DNA of 64,000 nucleotides from Veillonella absiana (GTDB lineage: Bacteria; Bacillota; Negativicutes; Veillonellales; Veillonellaceae), in the NCBI RefSeq assembly GCF_032970905.1, contig NZ_JAWJZA010000003.1; one strand, written 5' to 3'. The translations under genes and the position numbers were made by a program. The notes beneath the pieces were generated by a model that saw nothing but the letters and a program-made list of their open reading frames with translations, did no database searches and was not told the origin of the DNA. The first letter of the stretch is position 1; each line of letters begins with the position of its first letter. Positions 35,658 to 43,710 of this stretch are shown piece by piece.

Positions 35658-36344
35658 ATGAGTGAACATAAAAAAATAGCCATCGCTGTTGATGGTCCTG
35701 CCGGCGCAGGTAAAAGTAGTATTTCAAAGGTAGTAGCCAATACATTGGGGTATTTATATATTGATACTGGCGCTATGTATCGTGCAGTAACCTGGGCGGT
35801 ATTAGACCAAGATTTAAATCCTGATGACCAAGGACAAGTAGAATCTATTTTGCCTAGTTTGGAATTAACTATGGAGCCTAGTGATGCATCATGTAAGGTG
35901 TTTATTAAAGGACGAGATGTAACTGGTTTAATTCGTCAACAAGCGATTAATGATAATGTATCTAAAATTGCGTCCTACAAGGCTGTGCGCGAGTATTTGG
36001 TGGAACGACAACAAGCCATGGCCCAGGTGGGGGGCGTTATTTTGGATGGCCGTGATATTGGGTCAGTGGTGTTACCAGATGCAGAATTAAAAATCTATTT
36101 AACAGCTTCTGTAGAAGCCCGTGCTAAACGTCGTTGGTTAGAAGTCAAAGGAACTGATAATGAACAACCGTTGGTGGAAATTCAAGAGAGTGTCCAAAAT
36201 CGAGATGAAATGGATAAAAATAGAAAAGAATCTCCTTTGGTTTGTGTAGAGGATGCAATCGTAGTAGATTCTAGTAATTTAACATTTGAAGAAACAGTAG
36301 CACATATACTAACACTAGTGCAGGAGACCATCGAACATGAATAA
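35658..36344 (+). CDS. cmk: Cytidylate kinase
   Basis: Cmk phosphorylates CMP and dCMP. The 228-residue protein has the P-loop DGPAGAGKSS, YIDTGAMYRAVTWA, the CMP-binding DGRDIGSVVLPDA segment and the LID with AKRRWLEV. Length matches bacterial Cmk. It overlaps plsC by 8 bp. Confidence 0.96.
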   Translation: MSEHKKIAIAVDGPAGAGKSSISKVVANTLGYLYIDTGAMYRAVTWAVLDQDLNPDDQGQVESILPSLELTMEPSDASCKVFIKGRDVTGLIRQQAINDNVSKIASYKAVREYLVERQQAMAQVGGVILDGRDIGSVVLPDAELKIYLTASVEARAKRRWLEVKGTDNEQPLVEIQESVQNRDEMDKNRKESPLVCVEDAIVVDSSNLTFEETVAHILTLVQETIEHE

Positions 36345-36957
36345 GTTTTCTACATTTTTGTGGCGTACTGCATTTTGGCTCGTTTATAAAGTAGGTTATA
36401 ATGCTAAGTTTTATGGACGAGATAATTTTCCTGAAACGGGCCCAGTTATTGTAGTACCAAATCATTTGAGTAATAATGATCCACCTATTGTCGGTTATGC
36501 ATTACCTCGGCATGTACATTTTATGGCGAAACAAGAATTATTCGTTAATCCAATTTCGAAGTTTATTTGTACATGGTTAGGAGCATTTCCTTTAAATCGG
36601 GGTGCTATAGATAAGGTAGCTATACGTCATGCTTTGGGTTTATTAAAAGATAATAAAGTATTAGGTATTTTTGCTGAAGGATCTCGTCAAAAGCCTGGTA
36701 AATTAGGTAAATTTCATGATGGTGCAGCCTCATTGGCATTACGTACTGGTATTGGTATAACACCAGTAGCAGTTATTGGCACACATGAAATTAAGAGAAA
36801 TCAAGTAGCTGTTATCATTGGGAAAACAATTCCAGTGAAAAAAGCTAAGCCAACAGTGGAGGCTATTAAAGAAGTAAATGATACAGTTAAATCTGCTATA
36901 CAACATATGATTGATAACTATCATGCAGGAACTGTGGAGGAAACATTGTGGAAATAA
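36337..36957 (+). CDS. plsC: 1-acyl-sn-glycerol-3-phosphate acyltransferase
   Basis: PlsC makes phosphatidic acid in phospholipid synthesis. The 206-residue membrane-associated enzyme shows the catalytic H-x4-D in PNHLSNNDPPIVG, the acyl-acceptor loop GAFPLNRG, FAEGSRQKPGKL and the late TPVAVIGTHEI. It is coupled to cmk on one side and to ispH on the other (10-bp overlap). plsY and gpsA, two other glycerolipid genes, are downstream. Confidence 0.93.
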   Translation: MNKFSTFLWRTAFWLVYKVGYNAKFYGRDNFPETGPVIVVPNHLSNNDPPIVGYALPRHVHFMAKQELFVNPISKFICTWLGAFPLNRGAIDKVAIRHALGLLKDNKVLGIFAEGSRQKPGKLGKFHDGAASLALRTGIGITPVAVIGTHEIKRNQVAVIIGKTIPVKKAKPTVEAIKEVNDTVKSAIQHMIDNYHAGTVEETLWK

Positions 36958-38849
36958 AATTAGCGGAAAATCATGGTTTTTGTTATGGTGTAAAACGGGC
37001 AGTAGAAATTGCCACAGAAGCATCTAATGAGCCAGGTAGAAGTTATACATTAGGACCCATTATTCATAATCCTCAAGTTGTGGATAAATTGAAAAATCGA
37101 GGGGTCAGTCCTATTGAAGAAGTTAGCGATATTTCAGAGGGGACGATGATTATTCGCTCTCATGGTGTAGGACCGGAAATCTATAAAGAAGCCGAAGAAA
37201 AGGGGTTACATGTATTAGATGCTACATGTCCTCACGTTAAAAAGGCACAGATGGATGCAAAATCTGTTATTGAAGATGGAATGACATTGGTCATTTTAGG
37301 TGAAAAAAATCACCCTGAGGTCAAAAGTATAAATTTATGGGCCAAAAATAAAGGGATAATCATTGAAGATGAAAAAAACGCTGAAAATCTACAAGTTGTT
37401 GAAAAAATGGGGGTTGTTGTACAAACTACCTTTTCACAATTTAAATTTAACAGTATAATAGGGGTATTAGAAAAAAAATCTAAGAATCTTAAGGTCTTCA
37501 AAACGATATGCAATGCTACGCAGGAACGACAAAATTCTGCAGTAGATCTTGCCCGTGAAGTAGATCTTATGATTGTGGTAGGCGGTAAGAATAGCGGCAA
37601 TACAAACCGATTGGCAGAGGTTTGTCGTGACGTTGGATGTACAACTTATCACATCGAAACTTCTGCTGAAATACAACTGGCGTGGTTTGAAAACGTTCAG
37701 ACAGTAGGAGTAACAGCCGGAGCATCGACTCCCGACTGGATTATTAAGGAGGTCATTGAGACAATGAAAGAATTTGAAGAATTATTAGCAGCAGCAGGTC
37801 AAGAAGATTTTAAGAAAGGTAATGTCGTTAACGGTACAGTAGTACAAGTAGAAGACGAACGCGCTTACGTGTCTTTCGGATACAAAACCGAAGCTGTATT
37901 GAACAGAACAGAAATTTCTTATCCAGCACCAGCTTCTGCCAAAGATGTGTTGCATTATGGTGATGAAATTAAAGCAGTTATCATGAACCACATCAAAGAA
38001 GATAATCCTGTTTATCTTTCTATGACTCGCTTGGCTAAAGACGAAGATTGGCAATATGTTATTGAAGCTCAAGAAAAAGATGAAGCTATCGTATGTAAAG
38101 GTATTGATGCCATCCCAGCAGGTTTGGTTGTTACAGTAAAATCCCTTCGTGGCTTTATCCCATTGTCCCAAGGTGATGTACATTTCGTAAAATCCCTAGA
38201 CAATTTGGTAGGCACTGAATTTGAAGCTAAAGTATTGGAAATCGATGAAAAGAAAAACCGTTTGGTTCTTTCTCGTCGTGCTGTGCTTGAAGTTGAACGT
38301 CAAGCTAAATTAGCTGAAGCATTAGAAAAAATCAATGTTGGCGAAAACTACAAAGGTATCGTTCGCAAAATTATGCCTTACGGTGCATTCGTAGATATCG
38401 GTGGTATCGAAGGTTTACTTCATATTTCTGACATTTCTTGGCAAAAAATTAAAAAAGTGGAAGATGTTCTTTCCGTTGGTCAAGAAATCGAAGTTAAATT
38501 ACAATCCTTCGACGCTGAAAGCAACAAATTATCCTTGTCCTTAAAAGCTTTAAGCAAAAGCCCATGGGACGAAGCTGAAGAAAACTTACACGTTGGCGAT
38601 GTAATCAATGGTAAAGTTGTTCGTTTGGTAGCTTACGGTGCATTCGTAGCAGTTAATGACGACATCCAAGGTTTACTTCACATTTCCCAAATCACTAAAC
38701 AACGCAATGCAAAAGTAGAAGACTACTTAACTCGCGGTCAAGACGTTGAAGTGAAAATCATTTCCTTGAACAAAGAGGAAAAGAAATTGGGCTTGGCTTT
38801 AACTGAATTGATGGAAGCTAAAGAAACTGAAGAAACTAGCGCTGAATAA
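36948..38849 (+). CDS. ispH: IspH fused to a four-domain S1 protein
   Basis: The 633-residue product joins IspH (about residues 1-272; HMBPP reductase, last step of the MEP isoprenoid pathway) to an S1 (RpsA-like) protein. The three cluster cysteines lie in GFCYGVKRAV, DATCPHVKKAQ and TICNATQERQ; GPIIHNPQVV and the closing TPDWIIKEVI are standard. Four S1 domains follow (about residues 290-355, 372-440, 455-530 and 545-615). IspH-S1 fusions are known in Firmicutes. Codon use changes sharply at the junction: 11 of 12 Arg codons in the S1 half are CGT/CGC, and GGG is absent there though common in the IspH half. GTG 36948 follows GGAGG. Confidence 0.93.
   Translation: MEIKLAENHGFCYGVKRAVEIATEASNEPGRSYTLGPIIHNPQVVDKLKNRGVSPIEEVSDISEGTMIIRSHGVGPEIYKEAEEKGLHVLDATCPHVKKAQMDAKSVIEDGMTLVILGEKNHPEVKSINLWAKNKGIIIEDEKNAENLQVVEKMGVVVQTTFSQFKFNSIIGVLEKKSKNLKVFKTICNATQERQNSAVDLAREVDLMIVVGGKNSGNTNRLAEVCRDVGCTTYHIETSAEIQLAWFENVQTVGVTAGASTPDWIIKEVIETMKEFEELLAAAGQEDFKKGNVVNGTVVQVEDERAYVSFGYKTEAVLNRTEISYPAPASAKDVLHYGDEIKAVIMNHIKEDNPVYLSMTRLAKDEDWQYVIEAQEKDEAIVCKGIDAIPAGLVVTVKSLRGFIPLSQGDVHFVKSLDNLVGTEFEAKVLEIDEKKNRLVLSRRAVLEVERQAKLAEALEKINVGENYKGIVRKIMPYGAFVDIGGIEGLLHISDISWQKIKKVEDVLSVGQEIEVKLQSFDAESNKLSLSLKALSKSPWDEAEENLHVGDVINGKVVRLVAYGAFVAVNDDIQGLLHISQITKQRNAKVEDYLTRGQDVEVKIISLNKEEKKLGLALTELMEAKETEETSAE
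37746..37766 (+). promoter_or_regulatory. Internal Shine-Dalgarno and in-frame ATG for a free S1 protein
   Basis: AAGGAGGT at 37746-37753 is followed by ATG 37764-37766, in frame with the fusion, at codon 273. Translation from here would give a 361-residue four-domain S1 protein. The codons AAG-GAG-GTC that form the site are the less used ones for Lys-Glu-Val in this window. Confidence 0.55.
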
Positions 38850-38877
38850 TATAGATCTTATCTAATAAGATGTATAT

Positions 38878-38915
38878 AAAGGCTGTTGTGTTAGAAATAA
38901 CACAACAGCCTTTTT
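38878..38915 (+). terminator. Terminator after ispH-S1
   Basis: A perfect stem of about 13 bp, GGCTGTTGTGTTA with its complement, GAAA loop, then TTTTT. One of the strongest intrinsic terminators in the window. Confidence 0.92.
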
Positions 38916-38980
38916 GCGTGCAATAGCGATAGTGTGATAAAATAGAGTGATGATTATATATAGTATGGAGAGGTGAAACT

Positions 38981-40315
38981 ATGGCAAAACCATTAGTGGC
39001 CGTTGTAGGCCGTCCAAATGTTGGTAAATCCACATTATTTAACGCCATTGTAAATAAACGTATATCTATTGTAGAGGATATTCCTGGTGTAACACGTGAC
39101 CGCATCTATTTTGATGCAGAGTGGCTTAATCGTGAGTTTACCATGATTGATACAGGTGGGATTGAATTTGTTAATGAAAACAGTCATGTTATCCCCAAAA
39201 TGATGCGTCTTCAAGCAGAACTTGCTATCGAAGAAGCAGACGTTATTTTGTTTGTTGTAGATGGTAAACAAGGTATTGTACCTGCTGATGAAGAAGTTGC
39301 TAATATTCTTAGAACTAGCGGTAAACCAGTAATTCTTGTGGTTAATAAAATTGACAGTGTTAACCAAGAAGCAAATATTTATGAATTCTATAACTTAGGC
39401 CTTGGTGATCCAATCGGTATATCTGCAAAGAATTTAATGAATTTAGGTGATTTACTTGATGATGCTGTTAAACATTTTCCACCAGTGGGAACAAGTAAGG
39501 ATGAGGAAGATACCATCCATGTAGCCTTAATTGGTCGACCTAATGTAGGTAAATCTTCTTTAACGAATGCCTTATTGGGGCAAAATCGTGTAATAGTTAG
39601 TGATGTGGCTGGTACTACACGTGACTCCATTGATACACATTGGACACATGATGGCCAAAAATTTATTCTTATCGATACTGCGGGGATGCGTCGCAAGGCG
39701 AAAATCGAAGAAGCTGTTGAACGATATAGCATTGTTCGTTCTTTACGCTCTGTGGACCGTTCTGATATCGTAATTCTCGTTCTTGATGGCGTGGATGGTG
39801 TCACTGAGCAAGATAAAAAAATCGCTGGTTATGCCCATGAAGCTGGCAAAGGTATTATCATTGTTGTGAATAAATGGGATCTTGTAGAAAAAGATGATAA
39901 AACGACGATTCGCTATACAGAAGACATTTATGATGAACTTGGGTTCTTACAATATGCTCCGATTTTGTTTGCATCTGCATTAACAAAACAACGAATTCAT
40001 CGCTTAGCTGATATGTTGAAATTCGTATCTGAACAACAATATCGTCGTGTATCTACAGGAACATTAAATCAATTGCTTAATGATGCTCAAATGGTTAATC
40101 CAGTTCCGTCAAGAAATGGCCGTACACCTAAGATTTACTACATGACACAAGCTAGTGTTAAACCACCTACATTTATTCTGTTCGTAAATGAACCAGAATT
40201 AATTCATTTTTCTTACATGCGTTTCCTTGAAAATAGATTGCGTGAATCCTTTGGCTTTGAAGGTACACCAATTCGTTTAATTTTACGTGGCAAGAAAAGG
40301 GATGATGAAGAATAA
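38981..40315 (+). CDS. der: Ribosome-assembly GTPase Der (EngA)
   Basis: Der has two tandem GTPase domains and acts in 50S assembly. The 444-residue protein shows GRPNVGKST near residue 10 and GRPNVGKSS near 185, each followed by a DxxG (DTGGIE, DTAGMR) and NKxD (NKID, NKWD), and ends with a KH-like domain. ATG follows GGAGAGG. It starts after a strong terminator, so it has its own promoter. It overlaps plsY by 1 bp. Confidence 0.97.
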   Translation: MAKPLVAVVGRPNVGKSTLFNAIVNKRISIVEDIPGVTRDRIYFDAEWLNREFTMIDTGGIEFVNENSHVIPKMMRLQAELAIEEADVILFVVDGKQGIVPADEEVANILRTSGKPVILVVNKIDSVNQEANIYEFYNLGLGDPIGISAKNLMNLGDLLDDAVKHFPPVGTSKDEEDTIHVALIGRPNVGKSSLTNALLGQNRVIVSDVAGTTRDSIDTHWTHDGQKFILIDTAGMRRKAKIEEAVERYSIVRSLRSVDRSDIVILVLDGVDGVTEQDKKIAGYAHEAGKGIIIVVNKWDLVEKDDKTTIRYTEDIYDELGFLQYAPILFASALTKQRIHRLADMLKFVSEQQYRRVSTGTLNQLLNDAQMVNPVPSRNGRTPKIYYMTQASVKPPTFILFVNEPELIHFSYMRFLENRLRESFGFEGTPIRLILRGKKRDDEE

Positions 40316-40914
40316 TGGATATGCTATTTATTGCTAAATGCGTATTAGCCTATCTTTTAGGCTCTATCCCTAGTGGATTGATTATCGGTAAATTATTCTT
40401 TAATACCGATGTTCGTGAGTTCGGTAGTAAAAATATTGGTGCCACTAATACCTATCGTGTATTAGGGCTCAAAGCGGCACTGCCAGTATTTTTCTTTGAT
40501 GCTTTTAAAGGTGCTGTCGGTGTCTATCTGCTAGCTAGTTATGGACCAGCGCATATGATTTTAGGCGGTATATTAGCTATGATTGGACATAATTGGCCAA
40601 TTTTCCTAGGATTTAAAGGTGGTCGTGGCGTGGCTACTGGTCTAGGGGTACTTATTGCATTATCCCCATTGGTAGCAGCTATTTGTTTTGCTGTATGGGG
40701 CGTTATTGTGTACTTTACAAAATTAGTCTCCTTAGGATCTATTGCTGGTGCAACATTAGTACCTATTTTAATGTATCTTACTGGTGAATCCTGGTGGTTC
40801 ATAGGTTTTGGTTTCCTAGCAGCCGCATTCGTTATTGGGCGTCATAAGGACAATATTAAACGTTTGCTTGCAGGCAAGGAATTGAAGGTAGAGCGTGTGA
40901 AAGGTGATGAATAA
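40315..40914 (+). CDS. plsY: Acyl-phosphate:glycerol-3-phosphate acyltransferase PlsY
   Basis: PlsY makes lysophosphatidic acid from acyl-phosphate and glycerol-3-phosphate. The 199-residue polytopic protein has the three cytoplasmic motifs: SIPSGLIIGK, GSKNIGATNTYRVLG and GHNWPIFLGFKGGRGVATG. It overlaps der at its start and ends 1 bp before gpsA, whose product supplies its substrate. Confidence 0.95.
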   Translation: MDMLFIAKCVLAYLLGSIPSGLIIGKLFFNTDVREFGSKNIGATNTYRVLGLKAALPVFFFDAFKGAVGVYLLASYGPAHMILGGILAMIGHNWPIFLGFKGGRGVATGLGVLIALSPLVAAICFAVWGVIVYFTKLVSLGSIAGATLVPILMYLTGESWWFIGFGFLAAAFVIGRHKDNIKRLLAGKELKVERVKGDE

Positions 40915-40915
40915 T

Positions 40916-41914
40916 ATGAAGGTCGCTGTCATTGGCTCAGGCAGTTGGGGCACTGCATTAGCACTCAAATCTGTAATGGCTGGTAATGAAACGATTCTTT
41001 ATTGTCGAACACCAGAGATGGCTGAGGCGATTCAACATAATCACGAAAATACGAGGTATTTGCCGGGTGTAGAAATTCCATTAACCTTACAAACGAGCTC
41101 TGATTTACAGTTTGTTATGACTGATGCGAATATCGTTTTGATGGTAACACCTTCTGTATATGTACGCTCAACATTGGCTACATTACGCCCCTTTATGAAA
41201 GAAGGCATGATTTTTGTACTTGCCTCCAAAGGTGTAGAACGTGAAACTGGTAAATTGTTAACCACTGTGATGACAGAGGAATTAGAAGGATCCGGCTGTC
41301 ATATTGCCGTATTATCTGGACCAAACCATGCTGAAGAGGTGGGACGAGGTTTACCAGCCGCATCTTCTGTTGCTGCAGCTAGTCTAGACATTGCTGAAAT
41401 AGTGCAACAAGCATTACATACTAGTGATTTTAGAATTTATACTAATGATGATTTGATTGGTATTGAGCTTGCGGCAGCCACGAAAAATGTGATTGCTTTA
41501 GCGGCGGGCATATGTGATGGCCTTAAATTAGGCGATAATTGTAAGGCCTTGTTGTTAACACGTGGTCTTCATGAGATGACACGTTTTGGTATTGCTTTAG
41601 GGGCCAATAAGGATACCTATGCAGGTCTCGCTGGTATGGGGGATTTAATTGCTACTTGCATGAGCCCTCATAGTCGAAATCGTGCAGCTGGTGAAAAATT
41701 AGCAGCTGGTGAAAGTATGGATTATATTATAAATCATACTTATATGGTGGTAGAAGGATTCTTTGCAGTCTCCATCATTTACAAAATGGCTACTCAGCAT
41801 AATATAGATATGCCAATTACACAGGCTTTATATCAAGTGTTGTATGAAGAGAAAGCTCCATCCGTTGCACTTCACGAATTAATGAATCGAAATAGTAAAG
41901 TTGAATCTCATTAG
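40916..41914 (+). CDS. gpsA: Glycerol-3-phosphate dehydrogenase [NAD(P)+]
   Basis: GpsA makes glycerol-3-phosphate for phospholipids. The 332-residue enzyme starts with the Rossmann motif VIGSGSWGTALA and has SGPNHAEEVGRGLPAA, the catalytic Lys in ELAAATKNVIALAAGICDGL and GMGDLIATC. ATG 40916 has AAGGTGA 8 nt upstream; the earlier in-frame GTG 40904 lies within that site. Directly downstream of plsY. Confidence 0.96.
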   Translation: MKVAVIGSGSWGTALALKSVMAGNETILYCRTPEMAEAIQHNHENTRYLPGVEIPLTLQTSSDLQFVMTDANIVLMVTPSVYVRSTLATLRPFMKEGMIFVLASKGVERETGKLLTTVMTEELEGSGCHIAVLSGPNHAEEVGRGLPAASSVAAASLDIAEIVQQALHTSDFRIYTNDDLIGIELAAATKNVIALAAGICDGLKLGDNCKALLLTRGLHEMTRFGIALGANKDTYAGLAGMGDLIATCMSPHSRNRAAGEKLAAGESMDYIINHTYMVVEGFFAVSIIYKMATQHNIDMPITQALYQVLYEEKAPSVALHELMNRNSKVESH

Positions 41915-41981
41915 TAAATAGATACTTTCAATTTATGTTGTTATATAATATAATTAATGAGTATAATCTTGAGAGGATTGT

Positions 41982-42536
41982 ATGAGAATAATTGCAGGTA
42001 CGGCCAAAGGGCATACAATAAAAGCACCAAAGGGTATGGATACACGACCAACTCTAGATCGCGTCCGTGAAAGTGTGTTTAATGTACTAGCTCATAGAGG
42101 CCTTGTACAAAAACGAGTGTTAGATTTATTTTCTGGTACTGGGGCATTGGCTATTGAAAGCTTGAGTCGTGGTGCTAGTCACGCAGTGGCCATGGATAAA
42201 GCAACAGCAAAGTTGATTAAAGAAAATGCTGAGCACTGTCACGTAGCGGATAAAATAACTATATTTTCAAATACATTAACTCAAGTAGCCCATCGACTAG
42301 AAGGGCAGCAATTCGATTATATTTTTTCGGATCCACCCTATCAAAAAGGCTTTATCGAGGCGACTATTAAATTTGTCATTGACGGTGATTTTTTAGCACC
42401 AGAAGGCGTCTTGCTATTAGAACGTTATAAGGACGAAGCCTTGGTATTACCTGAGGGATGGGCCTGTATTAAAGAACAAAAATTTGGATATACGCTAGTT
42501 TCTTATTGCGTTCGTAACTCGAGTGAAAGGAGTTAG
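41982..42536 (+). CDS. rsmD: 16S rRNA m2G966 methyltransferase RsmD
   Basis: RsmD methylates guanine 966 of 16S rRNA in the 30S subunit. The 184-residue protein has the N-terminal RIIAGTAKGH..APKGMDTRPT, the SAM-binding LDLFSGTGALAIESLSRGA and the catalytic DPPY in FSDPPYQKG. Its end lies just before coaD, the common rsmD-coaD pair. Confidence 0.95.
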   Translation: MRIIAGTAKGHTIKAPKGMDTRPTLDRVRESVFNVLAHRGLVQKRVLDLFSGTGALAIESLSRGASHAVAMDKATAKLIKENAEHCHVADKITIFSNTLTQVAHRLEGQQFDYIFSDPPYQKGFIEATIKFVIDGDFLAPEGVLLLERYKDEALVLPEGWACIKEQKFGYTLVSYCVRNSSERS

Positions 42537-42540
42537 GCTA

Positions 42541-43026
42541 TTGCGTATTGGTGTTTGCCCTGGAAGTTTTGATCCTGTAACAAATGGTCATATTGATATA
42601 TTTGAACGTGGTAGTAAACTCGTTGATAAACTTGTTATTGCTGTAAGTTCTAACCCGAATAAGCATTCTTTGTTTACTATGGAGGAACGTGTTCAACTGA
42701 TAAAAAACTCAGTCAGTCATATTCCTAATGTAGAGATTGATTGTACCAGTGAGTTACTTAATGATTATGTTAAATCTAAAGATAGCCGTATTATTATTCG
42801 TGGTTTACGTGCATTAAGTGACTTTGAATATGAATTTCAACGTGCTTTATTCTCAAAGTATTTAGATGATGATATTGAAACCGTATTTATTATGACAAAT
42901 AATAAATATTCCTTTGTTAGCTCTACGGGTATTCGTGAGCTTGCAAAATTTGGTGGAAAATTAGATGGTCTTGTTCCAGATGAAGTAAAAACTAAACTGG
43001 AAGAACGATTTAGTTCTGGAAAATAG
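42541..43026 (+). CDS. coaD: Phosphopantetheine adenylyltransferase CoaD
   Basis: CoaD makes dephospho-CoA. The 161-residue enzyme has GVCPGSFDPVTNGHIDI, IIRGLRALSDFEYEFQ and SSTGIRELAKFGG. TTG 42541 was chosen because AAAGGAG lies 7-8 nt upstream and the normal N-terminus (RIGVCPGSFDP) follows at once; the open frame upstream overlaps the rsmD end. It is followed 24 bp later by the coiled-coil gene. Confidence 0.95.
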   Translation: MRIGVCPGSFDPVTNGHIDIFERGSKLVDKLVIAVSSNPNKHSLFTMEERVQLIKNSVSHIPNVEIDCTSELLNDYVKSKDSRIIIRGLRALSDFEYEFQRALFSKYLDDDIETVFIMTNNKYSFVSSTGIRELAKFGGKLDGLVPDEVKTKLEERFSSGK

Positions 43027-43050
43027 TGTAGAGATTAATAGGAGAAAACC

Positions 43051-43506
43051 ATGAAAACAGAAAAATTATTAGAAGATTTGGAAACCCTTATTGAAGCGAG
43101 CAATCGTATTCCTATGACTACAAAACGCATGGTAGAAGAAGATGAAATTATGCGTATTGTTGATTCCATTCAAGAATCTCTACCTTTGGAACTAGATGAG
43201 TCACGTCGTATTGTGGCTGATAAAGATAAAATTTTAGCTGATGCACAACGTCAAGCAGATACTTTAATTGCTCAAGCTAAGGAATATATCGCTAAATTAA
43301 CAGAAGAAAGTGAATTAGTAAAACAAGCTCAAGAACATGCTAATCAAATTATTACTAATGCTAATCAATCCTCTGAAGAATTAAAAGCTAGTTCTATTCA
43401 ATATGCTGGTGATGTATTGAAATATGTTGAGAATAATTTAGAGAAAACATTGGAAAGCCTACGTCAAAATCGTGAAAGCTTGAAACAATCTAACCGTTCT
43501 GAATAA
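43051..43506 (+). CDS. Coiled-coil protein next to coaD, unknown function
   Basis: A 151-residue soluble, highly charged protein, almost wholly helical, with heptad patterning from about residue 50 to 140 (ADAQRQADTLIAQAKEYIAKL and on). It resembles the ATPase subunit-b-like or DivIVA-like coiled-coil proteins often annotated after coaD in clostridia. There is no membrane segment, so it is not an F0 b subunit. Strong AGGAG start site. Function not known to me. Confidence 0.75.
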   Translation: MKTEKLLEDLETLIEASNRIPMTTKRMVEEDEIMRIVDSIQESLPLELDESRRIVADKDKILADAQRQADTLIAQAKEYIAKLTEESELVKQAQEHANQIITNANQSSEELKASSIQYAGDVLKYVENNLEKTLESLRQNRESLKQSNRSE

Positions 43507-43574
43507 TATGTAGGTATATGTCTAGATAAATTGAGCACTCTTTTTAGTAGGCAAAGGCATATAATATGTATAAT

Positions 43575-43619
43575 AAAATCTCGTCTTTCTACCTTTAGTG
43601 TAGTTTGGACGAGATTTTT
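43575..43619. terminator. Terminator after the rsmD-coaD unit
   Basis: AAAATCTCGTC pairs with GACGAGATTTT around a 21-23-nt loop and is followed by a T-rich tract. The A-rich left arm lets it work on the reverse strand too. Confidence 0.75.
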
Positions 43620-43653
43620 ATTTTATTTTTTTGATAATACTATGAAATGACAA

Positions 43654-43679
43654 TGGCCCATACCAACAAGTATGGGCCA
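43654..43679. repeat. 10-bp perfect hairpin between convergent genes
   Basis: TGGCCCATAC/GTATGGGCCA with a 6-nt loop lies between the coiled-coil gene and rqcH. It probably helps end the reverse-strand rqcH transcript, though no clear U-run follows on either strand. Confidence 0.55.
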
Positions 43680-43710
43680 AAAGTTTATTAGAATTAAGTG
43701 TATAGTTTCA

